This document shows positions 35,386-44,090 of a stretch of 64,000 nt of DNA, piece after piece; positions within the stretch are counted from its first letter, which is position 1, and each line of letters opens with the position of its first letter. A program made the translations under genes and the position numbers. The notes beneath the pieces are model-generated. The model searched no databases. It was not told the origin of the DNA and saw only the letters and a list, made by a program, of their open reading frames with translations. This DNA comes from Jilunia laotingensis (GTDB taxonomy: Bacteria > Bacteroidota > Bacteroidia > Bacteroidales > Bacteroidaceae): contig NZ_JACRTF010000001.1 in the NCBI RefSeq assembly GCF_014385165.1, forward strand, positions 1,736,001 to 1,800,000. The letters are read 5' to 3'.

Positions 35386-38340
35386 ATGGAAGTAAAAAGA
35401 AAAATGAGCAAGAGATTAGTCGGCTTGCTTTTGTTGGCTTCGGCTTTTGGGCTTTCCGCGCAAACGAAACAGGTGTACTTGCATAGTGACGATCCTGCTG
35501 TTGTCTGGAAGCTGAAACCGCAGGCGGAAGTAAAAGCCGATGCAGACGCACTGTGTACACCCGGTTACAACACATCGGCATGGGTAGATGCCGTAGTTCC
35601 GGGAACAGCCTTTACCGCTTATGTAAATGCCGGATTAGAGAAAGACCCGAATTTCGGTGATAACATTCATCAGGTAGACCGTGCCAAATATGACCGTAGT
35701 TTTTGGTATCGTACCGAATTCAAAGTACCCGCTGATTTTAATAAAGAACTTATCTGGCTGAACTTTAACGGTGTAAACCGTAAGGCGGAGGTTTATCTGA
35801 ACGGGCATCAACTGGGTACGTTGGATGGATTCATGCATCGCGGCCGTTTCAATGTGACGGAGATTGTAAAAAGGAAGGGGAAAAATGTAGTGGCAGTATT
35901 GGTACATATGCCCCAGACTCCATTGGCGAATTGCGGTAGCCCGACTTACCTGTCGAGCGGAGGCTGGGATTGGATGCCGTATGTCCCGGGTTTGAATATG
36001 GGTATTACCGATAAGGTATATCTCAGTAATACAGGCAAGGTGACGATGATCGATCCTTGGATACGTTCCGATTTACCTTCCCGTGCCCGTGCCGACTTGT
36101 CTGTCCGGCTGGAAGTGAAGAACAGTGGCGATAATACCGTCAAAGCTTTTGTGACAGGAACCATCAAGCCGGGAGATGTCACTTTCAGTAAAGAAGTAGA
36201 GTTGGGAGCGAATACTACTTCCATAGTCAGCTTCGATAAACGCTATTATCCGCAATTGATGATCGACAGTCCTAAACTATGGTGGCCGAACGGTTATGGC
36301 GAACCTAACTTATACACTTGTACCTTTGAAGTAAAAGTGGACGGAAAGGTTTCTGAAACCAAGGATGTGACTTTCGGCATAAAGAAATATACGTATGACA
36401 AAGAAGGAAATACCTTCCACGTATATATTAATAATGTACCGGTATTCGTGAAAGGTGCCAACTGGGGAATGTCGGAATACATGTTGCGTTGCCGCGGTGC
36501 GGAATACGACACCAAGGTTCGCTTCCATAAAGAGATGAACTTTAACATGATACGCAACTGGCTCGGCTCCGTTACCGATGATGAATTCTATGAGGCTTGT
36601 GATAAATACGGCATCATGGTATGGGATGACTTTTGGATCAACTCGAACCCGAACCTGCCTTATGATCTGAATGTCTTCAATAACAATATGATGGAGAAGA
36701 TCAAGCGCGTACGCAACCACCCGAGCATTGCCGTCTGGTGTGGTGACAACGAGTCCAATCCGCAACCTCCGTTGGAAGGCTGGATGGCAGAGAATATCAA
36801 GACCTTTGATGGTGGCGATCGTTACTTCCAGGCGAATTCACATGCGAACGGCCTGACCGGTAGCGGTCCGTGGGGGGCATTTGAACCCCGTTTCTATTTC
36901 ACTAAATATCCGGATGGTTTGGAAGGTGATCCGGCACGTGGCTGGGGATTCCGTACGGAGATCGGCACAGCGGTTATGACCACTTTCGAAAGCTTCCGGA
37001 AGTTCATGCCTGAAGAACATTGGTGGCCGCGTGACGAAATGTGGGATAAGCATTATTTCGGTCCGAATGCCTTTAATGCAGCCCCTGACCGGTATGATGC
37101 TTCCATCACCCGGAATTTCGGCAAGCCCGCAGGCATTGAAGATTATTGCCGTAAAGCACAGCTTATCAACCTGGAATCGAACAAAGCCATGTATGAAGGC
37201 TGGCTGGACAGGATGTGGGAAGATGCTTCCGGCATCATGACTTGGATGGGGCAATCGGCTTATCCTTCCATGGTATGGCAGACGTATGACTATTATTACG
37301 ACCTGACAGGGGCTTACTGGGGATGTAAATCCGCTTGCGAACCGGTACATATCCTTTGGAATCCCGTGACAGACGGTGTGAAGATTGCCAATACCACGGC
37401 ACGTGACCTGGAAGGACTTACAGCGGAAGTCAAAGTCTTCAACTTGGACGGTAAACCGGTAGCTGCCTATACCAAATTGGCTAAAGTGAATTCTCCCAGC
37501 AATTCCACCATCCAATGTTTTACTATCGACTTTAACAAGGAACGAAAGAACCTCTCCTTGGGTAAACCCACCTATGCTTCCAGTACTTCTTACGGACAGC
37601 CATCGGATGCTACTGATGGGAAGAAAGATACCCGTTGGGCTGCTTCGAAAGCTGATAACGAATGGATCTATGTCGATCTGGGCAGTGTACAGCCGGTCGG
37701 AGGAGTCCGACTGGACTGGGAGGCTTCTTTCGGAAAGGCCTATAAAATACAGGTTTCCGATGATGCCAAGAACTGGAAGGAAGTTTATAAAACAGACGAA
37801 GGGCGTGGCGGAGTTGATGAGATCACCTTCCCTGAAGTCGAAGCTCGCTACGTCCGCATGTTCGGCATTGAACTGGGCTGGTGGTTCGGTTATTCCTTAT
37901 GGAGCTTCGATGTGCTGAGTGGCACACAACCCAGCGAAGGATTGAGTGATGTCCACTTTATCCGCCTGACTTTGAAAGACCAGTCCGGTAAGGTGATTTC
38001 GGAAAATAACTATTGGCGTGGTAACGACCGAATGGACTTTACAGCCTTGAACACAATGCCGAAAGCCAATCTTAAGGTAACATCCAGACTGGTGAAGAGT
38101 AATGGTAAAGCCGAAGTGCAGGCCATGATAACGAATCCTGCCTCTGCCAAGGGTGCGGCCTTTGCCGTACACGTACAGGCTTACCGTACATCGGACGGGG
38201 AGCGCATTCTGCCTGCCCTGATGAATGATAATTATTTTACCCTGATGCCGGGTGAAAAGAAGCATGTGAATATCACATTCGATGAGGAATTGCTGGACGG
38301 AGGTTCTTACAAATTGGAAGTGACTCCCTACAATAACTAA
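35386..38340 (+). CDS. GH2-family exo-beta-glycosidase with F5/8-type C (discoidin-like) domain
   Basis: A 984-residue exported enzyme (signal peptide ending near GLSAQ; ATG at 35404 is an alternative start). Three-domain GH2 core: sugar-binding domain (VNRKAEVYLNGHQLGTLDGF), immunoglobulin-like domain, and TIM barrel with VKGANWGMSEYMLR, MNFNMIRNWLG, acid/base Glu456 in WCGDNES and nucleophile Glu525 in WGFRTEIG. The pattern is closest to exo-beta-D-glucosaminidase/beta-mannosidase-like GH2 members. A discoidin-type carbohydrate-binding domain (about 715-845, GKPTYASSTSYGQPSDATDG, YVRMFGIELGWW) is inserted before a final beta domain. Single gene ended by a terminator. The sugar released is not certain. 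Confidence 0.88.
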   Translation: MEVKRKMSKRLVGLLLLASAFGLSAQTKQVYLHSDDPAVVWKLKPQAEVKADADALCTPGYNTSAWVDAVVPGTAFTAYVNAGLEKDPNFGDNIHQVDRAKYDRSFWYRTEFKVPADFNKELIWLNFNGVNRKAEVYLNGHQLGTLDGFMHRGRFNVTEIVKRKGKNVVAVLVHMPQTPLANCGSPTYLSSGGWDWMPYVPGLNMGITDKVYLSNTGKVTMIDPWIRSDLPSRARADLSVRLEVKNSGDNTVKAFVTGTIKPGDVTFSKEVELGANTTSIVSFDKRYYPQLMIDSPKLWWPNGYGEPNLYTCTFEVKVDGKVSETKDVTFGIKKYTYDKEGNTFHVYINNVPVFVKGANWGMSEYMLRCRGAEYDTKVRFHKEMNFNMIRNWLGSVTDDEFYEACDKYGIMVWDDFWINSNPNLPYDLNVFNNNMMEKIKRVRNHPSIAVWCGDNESNPQPPLEGWMAENIKTFDGGDRYFQANSHANGLTGSGPWGAFEPRFYFTKYPDGLEGDPARGWGFRTEIGTAVMTTFESFRKFMPEEHWWPRDEMWDKHYFGPNAFNAAPDRYDASITRNFGKPAGIEDYCRKAQLINLESNKAMYEGWLDRMWEDASGIMTWMGQSAYPSMVWQTYDYYYDLTGAYWGCKSACEPVHILWNPVTDGVKIANTTARDLEGLTAEVKVFNLDGKPVAAYTKLAKVNSPSNSTIQCFTIDFNKERKNLSLGKPTYASSTSYGQPSDATDGKKDTRWAASKADNEWIYVDLGSVQPVGGVRLDWEASFGKAYKIQVSDDAKNWKEVYKTDEGRGGVDEITFPEVEARYVRMFGIELGWWFGYSLWSFDVLSGTQPSEGLSDVHFIRLTLKDQSGKVISENNYWRGNDRMDFTALNTMPKANLKVTSRLVKSNGKAEVQAMITNPASAKGAAFAVHVQAYRTSDGERILPALMNDNYFTLMPGEKKHVNITFDEELLDGGSYKLEVTPYNN

Positions 38341-38414
38341 TCAGCCATTCCGATAAATCAGTCGCAACTTTGCTACAATAACTATCCGCTGCTTCGGTAT
38401 GAAGTCCGGTTTAT

Positions 38415-38452
38415 AAAAAAGGAGGAAAGTCCAATTTCCTCCTTTTTTCTTT
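38415..38452 (+). terminator. Rho-independent terminator after GH2
   Basis: GGAGGAAA (38421-38428) and TTTCCTCC (38435-38442), flanked by an A-run and a T-run that extend the pairing; T-rich tail to 38452. Confidence 0.88.
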
Positions 38453-38478
38453 TTAAAGCATCCTTTTAGAAGGAATAA

Positions 38479-38680
38479 TGCGTCAAAAGTATTAAATATT
38501 GGCGAGTTTACATTCTACTTGGATGCATAAAACGTCCATCTTTGCCGTACCGAGACATAAGAGAACATTCTCATTCCTGATTCCAAACCGGAAAGACGGT
38601 AAGTCCCCTTTTATGTTGAAGCGTACATCAATGCATTGAACCGAGATCCTATTTATTAATTCTTAAACTAATAATCATGA
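38479..38680 (+). promoter_or_regulatory. GH43 promoter and leader, homologous to the susC control region
   Basis: TGCGTCAAAA at 38479-38488, CGAGTTTACA at 38503-38512, -7-like CATCTTTG at 38537-38544 (one mismatch to TAnnTTTG), CAATGCATTGAA at 38629-38640, and a 31-base segment (38650-38680) identical to the susC leader, spanning the start codon. A ten-base indel separates the -7 block from the leader block. Both units are probably controlled by the same regulator. Confidence 0.8.
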
Positions 38681-40485
38681 GAGTAAAGCTACCTTGTTTT
38701 ACACCGAATTTGCAAATGAATCGTTTGCGGAATTTCAATAAGAGTATATTGACTTTGACTTTCTGCTGCCTGCCGTTTCTGAACGTTGCCGGTCAGCAAA
38801 TGACTGCGTTCGAAAGAGTGGGAACGGATGATGAGTCCGTTCAGGAATATTTTCCGGGTGAACACCGTGCCCGGCCCGTATTGGGCGATTATACCAATAG
38901 CGGATATATGGGACTGTTCAGTGGCGGGCAAGACTTGGGAGGTTCGTCCGGTTGGTATGCCGATCCCCGTTGGGGCGATTTGGGCGATGGCACGTTTGCC
39001 AATCCTATTCTGAATGGCGATTATTCCGATCCCGATGTAATCCGTGTAGGGAATAAGTATTATATGATCTGCTCCGAATTCCACTTTATGGGCATACCCG
39101 TTCTTGAATCGGAAGATATGGTGAATTGGACGACCATCGGGCAGATATTTGGTCGTATCGACCTTCCTGGATATTCGGAGATGAATCGTTACGGAGAAGG
39201 CAGTTGGGCACCCGCCCTTCGTTATCACGATGGAAAGTTCTGGATGTTCGTTTGTATGCCTAACGATGGATTGTTTATGTCGACGGCTACCGATCCTGCC
39301 GGTCCTTGGACTCCTTTGTATTGCGTGAAGGAAGTGAAAGGTTGGGAAGATCCTTGTCCGTTATGGGATGAAGACGGGCAGGCTTATATAGGCCGTAGCC
39401 AGTTGGGTGGCGGTCCGATTTATATCCATAAGATGAGTCCGGACGGCACCCGTCTGCTCGATGAAGGACAGAAGGTTTATGAAGGTCCTGTAGCCGAGGG
39501 AACCAAACTCTTCAAGAAGGACGGTTATTATTATATCAGTATCCCCGAAGGCGGAGTCGGCTCAGGTTGGCAGACTGTGATGCGTTCTCAGAGCATCTAT
39601 GGCCCGTATGAATCAAGACGTGTCCTGGAAATGGGAGTAACGAAGGTGAACGGCCCGCACCAAGGTGCTTTGGTTGATACCCCCGAAGGCGAATGGTGGT
39701 TTTATCATTTCCAGTCAGCCGATCCGCAGGGACGGGTAGTACACTTGCAACCGGTAGTCTGGGAAGAGGGCTTCCCCGTTATCGGTGAGGATTATGACAA
39801 GAACGGAGTCGGTGAGCCGATGAAGGTTTGCAAGAAACCTTCTATAAGCAGCAACATAAAACCCCATGCACCCCAGTCAAGTGATGATTTCTCTTCCGAT
39901 AAACTGGCTGTGCAGTGGCAGTTCAATCATAACCCGGTAGATGCGAACTGGTCGCTGACCTCCCGCCCCGGTTGGTTGGAGATCAAAGCGTTGAAAGCCG
40001 ACAATGTGCGCATGGCACTTAACCAGTTTACCCAAAAGACGATGGGGTATCGGGGAGAAGCTACCATCTGCCTGGATTATTCGGCAATGACCGAGGGACA
40101 ACGTGCCGGACTGGAATGCATTGGTGGTAAATTCTGTGGTGCGGGTATCTGTATGCAAAAAGAGAATGAAACGCTGCAACCTGTCATCTATTTTGAGAAC
40201 GAAGGCGAGGTGAAACTGATAAAAACAATCGAAAAAGTCGATGCTCCGGTGATTTACGTGAAGTTGGCAATCGATGCGCTGAACAATAAACACCAGTTCT
40301 CCTACAGCTTGGACGGACAGAACTACGTGGATTGTGGCGACACCTTTCAGGAAAGTTCCCGTGACTGGAAAGGTTCCCGTGTCGGAATTTATTCGTACAA
40401 TACGAAAGAAGCATCCGGTAGTGCCTGGTTCGATTCATTCGACTACAAGTACGATGGCCCCGGTGGTTTAGTAACAGAAGAATAA
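38677..40485 (+). CDS. GH43 family arabinofuranosidase/xylosidase with C-terminal beta-sandwich
   Basis: A 602-residue exported enzyme. The five-bladed propeller starts at NPILNGDYSDPDV with catalytic base Asp118; Asp225 in GWEDPCPLWDEDG is the pKa modulator and Glu274 in YEGPVAEGTKLF the acid. The C-terminal domain (about 400-595) is a lectin-like beta-sandwich as in the long GH43 members acting on xylan side chains. Start 38677 is supported because the promoter leader identical to that of susC ends exactly here; a second Met 13 codons later would give a shorter signal peptide. Residues about 66-90 (RPVLGDYTNSGYMGLFSGGQ) look like a lone FG-GAP blade, unusual for GH43. It is followed 17 bases later by an FG-GAP gene. 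Confidence 0.9.
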   Translation: MRVKLPCFTPNLQMNRLRNFNKSILTLTFCCLPFLNVAGQQMTAFERVGTDDESVQEYFPGEHRARPVLGDYTNSGYMGLFSGGQDLGGSSGWYADPRWGDLGDGTFANPILNGDYSDPDVIRVGNKYYMICSEFHFMGIPVLESEDMVNWTTIGQIFGRIDLPGYSEMNRYGEGSWAPALRYHDGKFWMFVCMPNDGLFMSTATDPAGPWTPLYCVKEVKGWEDPCPLWDEDGQAYIGRSQLGGGPIYIHKMSPDGTRLLDEGQKVYEGPVAEGTKLFKKDGYYYISIPEGGVGSGWQTVMRSQSIYGPYESRRVLEMGVTKVNGPHQGALVDTPEGEWWFYHFQSADPQGRVVHLQPVVWEEGFPVIGEDYDKNGVGEPMKVCKKPSISSNIKPHAPQSSDDFSSDKLAVQWQFNHNPVDANWSLTSRPGWLEIKALKADNVRMALNQFTQKTMGYRGEATICLDYSAMTEGQRAGLECIGGKFCGAGICMQKENETLQPVIYFENEGEVKLIKTIEKVDAPVIYVKLAIDALNNKHQFSYSLDGQNYVDCGDTFQESSRDWKGSRVGIYSYNTKEASGSAWFDSFDYKYDGPGGLVTEE

Positions 40486-40502
40486 CAAAGGAGGACAAAA
40501 AC

Positions 40503-42221
40503 ATGAAGAAAATTATGATAGCCTGTTTGCTCGCTGTTCTTTCATGGACGGGTGCATCCGCCCATGTCTGGGATGAATTGGCAATTCTCGTCCGTCGCAA
40601 CAGCGATGGCACTTTCACACTTGAGAAAGATTCTTATTTACCTATCAGCACCTATACGAATGCTGTGTTTTTCGATTACAACAACGATGGCAACCTCGAC
40701 TTGCTCATTATGGGGCAGGGAGGCGACTGGAACATCAGTGCGGATGTCAAGATGGTGGTCCTGTACCGTAATCTGGGAGCTGACTACGACTATCGTTTTG
40801 AGAAAGTGGCAGCACCGGGATTCCTGCAATATAAAGATGAGGGAATTTATAATCCTGTCTCCGTGGGCGATTACAACCACGATGGATATACGGATGTCGT
40901 AGTGATGAACTACCATGACGGACGGCATGTCGATCTGTATCTGAACGACCGCGGTACCGGAAACTTTATCCGTCAGGAGCAACAGTCTTTCGAAGCGGCA
41001 ACCAACGGATCGGTCATGTTTGGCGATATGAACAACGACGGTTGGCTCGATATAGAATTCTCCGGTTACGGTGACCAGAGTCCTACTACCCTCAAAACGT
41101 ATATCAATAAAAAAGACGGAACCTTTGCCGATGAGACCCCTTCCAACCTGAGCGGTGCTTTCCAGGGACAGTCTTCCTTGGCGGATATCGATGGCAATGG
41201 TACGCTCGATATCCTGAGTACGGGTAACAATACGAACTGGGCCTGCCTCGCTTCCTTGTATTATAATACCGTGGGACAAGACGGCACATGCAGCTACCGA
41301 TATGTTTCCGAGGAGGAGAGCGGCATACTGGGCGTAAGCCGTGCCACCCCGTTGATAGCAGATTTCAATGGCGATGGTCTGATGGATATGGTCATCAATG
41401 GAGAACCCAGTGACGGATCGGGCTTCCGTAACCGCATATACTATCAGACAACGGAAGGCAAGTTCATCATGGACACCTCCTACCCTGTTGTTCCTGTCAA
41501 CCAAGACGGAGGCATCAACATGGGCGACACCAATGGTGACGGTAACATGGACCTTATTGTCGGTGGATACATCGGTACATATGATGAAACACCGGCTGCT
41601 TATTACTCGTCCCCATTGCGCATTTATGAAAACAATCCCCGAAAGAAAGGTCTTGCAGGCAATACCTTTCCTGAACCTCCTGCCGGAATCACCGCCCGTA
41701 TGGATGGCGAAGAACTCGTAATCACCTGGCAGCCCGGTTCCGATAAGGAAACCTCCGAAGCTGCATTGCGCTATAACATCTTTGTCCGTAATGATGACAC
41801 CGGAGAGTTGTATACGATGATTCCCGTTGACATCGAGACCGGTAAGCTGAAAGTGGGCAATGATTTGCAGACGTCTCTCTCTTCCGCTATCCGTTCCTAC
41901 CGTATGAATATATTCGGAGGAGGCAATTATACGGTGGGTGTCCAGACATTAGACCAGTCGTATGCAGGTAGCACGTTTGCAACCACCACCCTCGTTGCCA
42001 CAGGACTTCGCCAAGTGGAGGCCGTCCGTCACTTCAGGGTGGTTACGGCAGATACCGGATTGGTAGTTCGTGGTGCTGATAACCATAAAGTAACTGTCTA
42101 TGCCGCAGATGGAAGGACTGTGAACACAGGCTTTTCCAATACACTGATTCCCTTGTCGCAAAGAGGCGTTTATATCGTTGCAGTCAGCGGTGAAAGCAAC
42201 CGTCTGAAATGTACCTATTAG
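40503..42221 (+). CDS. Secreted FG-GAP/VCBS beta-propeller protein, paralogue of the one after susD
   Basis: A 572-residue exported protein (signal MKKIMIACLLAVLSWTGASA). It has six calcium-loop repeats (DYNNDGNLD, DYNHDGYTD, DMNNDGWLD, DIDGNGTLD, DFNGDGLMD, DTNGDGNMD), then a fibronectin III-like region (PPAGITARMDGEELVITWQP) and a small C-terminal sandwich. The C-terminal half aligns with the 28096-29901 protein (TGKLKVGNDLQTSLSS versus TGALSLGDCNNALTS; VGVQTLDQSYAGSTFAT versus WGVQTIDQGKLGSTFAT). It forms a two-gene unit with GH43. Role inferred: surface glycan binding or scaffold for the neighbouring enzyme. Confidence 0.85.
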   Translation: MKKIMIACLLAVLSWTGASAHVWDELAILVRRNSDGTFTLEKDSYLPISTYTNAVFFDYNNDGNLDLLIMGQGGDWNISADVKMVVLYRNLGADYDYRFEKVAAPGFLQYKDEGIYNPVSVGDYNHDGYTDVVVMNYHDGRHVDLYLNDRGTGNFIRQEQQSFEAATNGSVMFGDMNNDGWLDIEFSGYGDQSPTTLKTYINKKDGTFADETPSNLSGAFQGQSSLADIDGNGTLDILSTGNNTNWACLASLYYNTVGQDGTCSYRYVSEEESGILGVSRATPLIADFNGDGLMDMVINGEPSDGSGFRNRIYYQTTEGKFIMDTSYPVVPVNQDGGINMGDTNGDGNMDLIVGGYIGTYDETPAAYYSSPLRIYENNPRKKGLAGNTFPEPPAGITARMDGEELVITWQPGSDKETSEAALRYNIFVRNDDTGELYTMIPVDIETGKLKVGNDLQTSLSSAIRSYRMNIFGGGNYTVGVQTLDQSYAGSTFATTTLVATGLRQVEAVRHFRVVTADTGLVVRGADNHKVTVYAADGRTVNTGFSNTLIPLSQRGVYIVAVSGESNRLKCTY

Positions 42222-42297
42222 GAATGTATGGAATTACCCCTTGTAACTCTTTGAAATATAAGGCGTAAGGTATCAATTGTTATAAATGGACATAAAA

Positions 42298-42389
42298 AAC
42301 ATCCGGATGTTGTATACCAAAACATCCGGATGTTGTTATATAGAACATGGGGATGTTTTTAATTAGAACATCCCCATGTTTTGATTATT
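42298..42389. repeat. Four-unit 23-bp tandem array with palindromic cores
   Basis: Units 42298-42320, 42321-42343, 42344-42366 and 42367-42389. Units 1 and 2 share the self-complementary core AACATCCGGATGTT; unit 3 AACATGGGGATGTT and unit 4 AACATCCCCATGTT are exact reverse complements. Same period, copy number and pairing logic as the array at 4743-4834. It begins 76 bases after the FG-GAP gene stop, so it may serve as a 3' end. Confidence 0.88.
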
Positions 42390-42637
42390 AATTAGGATGA
42401 AAAATATTCCCCGTCTTAAGATTCCTCCGCTTCGAAAGCCTAGAATGATGTCTTCAAAAAGTATATCCATTGGATTGAACGTAGATATTTGCCTACCATT
42501 CAGCCTTTGCGAATATTTTTAAGAAGTGTTTTGCATACGCAGCACCCCTTTAAGTGAGAGAATATCTATTTCTTTGTTATTTCTTTTAGCAAACATTCCT
42601 TTTTGTTATCATAACTCCATCGTTTATTCTTCTTCTA

Positions 42638-42668
42638 TTTGAATTCTAGGAATAATTCTTTATATTTG
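42638..42668 (+). promoter_or_regulatory. Bacteroides promoter (-33 TTTG, -7 TATATTTG)
   Basis: TTTG at 42638-42641 and TATATTTG at 42661-42668, 19 bases apart, a good match to the Bacteroides consensus. It would drive the tiny ORF and probably the paralogous gene pair downstream. Confidence 0.6.
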
Positions 42669-42742
42669 CGAAGGCTGTTGTTAAAACCTGACTTCGTATA
42701 GCAATATATCTAAAGAGGTTTGACCTATAAAAAATCTGGCTT

Positions 42743-42907
42743 ATGAGATCATCTCTGTCTTTTTTCTTTTTAGTTATCCTTACATGTCAAATTTCCGTCC
42801 AGTTCTCTTTGAACCGTTCGTGTAACTTGTCCTGTACGGGTGTCCCCCAAAACTTTAACCGGAAGGCACACTTGTATGGAGTGCCACCAGTTTGCGTTGA
42901 TTCCTAG
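42743..42907 (+). CDS. Possible 54-aa exported peptide (uncertain)
   Basis: ATG at 42743, stop TAG at 42905. The N-terminus MRSSLSFFFLVILTCQISVQ reads as a signal peptide or lipoprotein-like start, followed by a short cysteine-containing tail (NRSCNLSCTGVPQNF). It sits 75 bases after a good promoter. No family recognised; it could equally be a chance frame or a remnant. Confidence 0.3.
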   Translation: MRSSLSFFFLVILTCQISVQFSLNRSCNLSCTGVPQNFNRKAHLYGVPPVCVDS

Positions 42908-42960
42908 GAATAATTATTTGTAAATCCTGCAATAAAAGTTTTATTTTCAACTTGAATAGA

Positions 42961-43536
42961 ATGATGGAAGATTTATTTACCTGTAAATTAGAAGAGAGTA
43001 GGCAAAAGAGAAAGCTTTTGTCTATTTATGATGATAAGAATGATATCTATAGTTTTAGAGTAGGCATTGTAATAATGATGTTTTCTGATTCTGTATTGAT
43101 TGTCCAATTTAATAAGCGAGGAGAGAGTAATGGATATATCCTTTTGCGATTAGTAGATATTTTCAAAATAGAAGAAGATACAAAATATTTGATAAGATGG
43201 TCGGCTTTGCTTTCTTTAGAAACCGACTTTGTTCCATTTCAAACAAGTTCAGTGCCTAATCCCCGTTGGATAGAAGAGTATGGAATTGATTACATTATTG
43301 AGATGTGTAATATAGAGAAAAAGATGGTTACTATATGGCTGATTTATGAAGACAGTTTTACAGGATTTATTACTTATTATAATGGGAACGAATTATTAGT
43401 TTCCGTTTATACCGATCAGGGGATTTTCGATGGGGTGACGGTTGTAGAATATAAGAATATACGAAGTCTCGCTTTTGACAGTGCAGACGAAAGAGCAGTC
43501 ATGAGAATGATCGGTCATGGAGGAAATGCTTTATGA
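42961..43536 (+). CDS. Unrecognised small protein with two similar beta-rich lobes (first of a paralogous pair)
   Basis: A 191-residue cytosolic-looking protein with no signal peptide; I start at ATG 42961 rather than the upstream in-frame TTG. It has two similar segments: about 18-65 (YDDKNDIYSFRVGIVIMMF and NGYILLRLVDIFKIEED) and about 135-185 (IYEDSFTGFITYYNGNELLV, then DGVTVVEYKNIRSLAFD). Each reads as strand-turn-strand with a conserved G, a central D-G and an acidic-I end, like a small Sm-like barrel. It overlaps the next gene by ATGA and the two proteins align over their whole length. AT-rich compared with the glycan genes. Function unknown; an immunity or adaptor protein is only a guess. 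Confidence 0.75.
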   Translation: MMEDLFTCKLEESRQKRKLLSIYDDKNDIYSFRVGIVIMMFSDSVLIVQFNKRGESNGYILLRLVDIFKIEEDTKYLIRWSALLSLETDFVPFQTSSVPNPRWIEEYGIDYIIEMCNIEKKMVTIWLIYEDSFTGFITYYNGNELLVSVYTDQGIFDGVTVVEYKNIRSLAFDSADERAVMRMIGHGGNAL

Positions 43537-44090
43537 AAGTACAACATAGGATTTTGGAAATATTGAAACAAAGTAGACAGGAAAGGGGTATTCTTGCTTT
43601 TTACGATAATGTGGACGATGCATCTTGCTTTATAGTAGGATATGTTGAAGTGCTATTTAAAAACGCTCTGTTAGTAGCTACATTTGATGAAATGGGAGTG
43701 GATGATGGTTTCATATTATTGAGATTTGAGGACTTCTTTAAAATAGAGAAAGGTTCATTATATTTAAAACAGTTGTTGAAGAAGAGCTATTTTCATCCGG
43801 ATTTTACTCTTTTGTCCGAAAAGAAAGGGCTCATCCATAAAGATGGGATTAATAGTATGATTGATACGTGCAAGAGCTATTCTATTCTTGTCACAATCCA
43901 ATTGATTTACGGAGATTACATAACCGGAATAATTTCTGATTATGACGGAAAGGCTTTATCTATTACAGTATACTCAGTGCAAGGCTTTTGCGCTGGAGTG
44001 GTTTTAATTAAAAAAGAAGATATAAGGGGGATTGCTTTTGAAAGAAATAAAGAAAGAGAGATTGCCGTGTTTGTAGATAAAGAATATTGA
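43533..44090 (+). CDS. Unrecognised small protein, paralogue of its upstream neighbour
   Basis: A 185-residue protein, with its start overlapping the previous stop (ATGA), so the pair is translationally coupled. It aligns with the upstream protein: QSRQERGILAFYDNVDDA versus ESRQKRKLLSIYDDKNDI; DDGFILLRFEDFFKIEKG versus SNGYILLRLVDIFKIEED; IYGDYITGIISDYDGKALSI versus IYEDSFTGFITYYNGNELLV; KKEDIRGIAFE versus EYKNIRSLAFD. The two-lobed architecture is kept. No catalytic motif, signal peptide or membrane segment. No function assigned. Confidence 0.78.
   Translation: MKVQHRILEILKQSRQERGILAFYDNVDDASCFIVGYVEVLFKNALLVATFDEMGVDDGFILLRFEDFFKIEKGSLYLKQLLKKSYFHPDFTLLSEKKGLIHKDGINSMIDTCKSYSILVTIQLIYGDYITGIISDYDGKALSITVYSVQGFCAGVVLIKKEDIRGIAFERNKEREIAVFVDKEY

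Larger units (their letters stand above)
42222..42960. other. Intergenic region with array, promoter and a tiny ORF
   Basis: Holds the 23-bp array (42298-42389), a good promoter (42638-42668), a 54-codon frame (42743-42907), and two copies of CTAGGAATAATT (42646-42657 and 42904-42915) that bracket 246 bases. No RNA gene recognised. Confidence 0.6.

Noticed and set aside
40638..41504. 288-codon frame antisense to the FG-GAP gene
   Set aside because: Its isoleucine/valine-rich content is the complement of Asp/Asn-rich repeats; a shadow.
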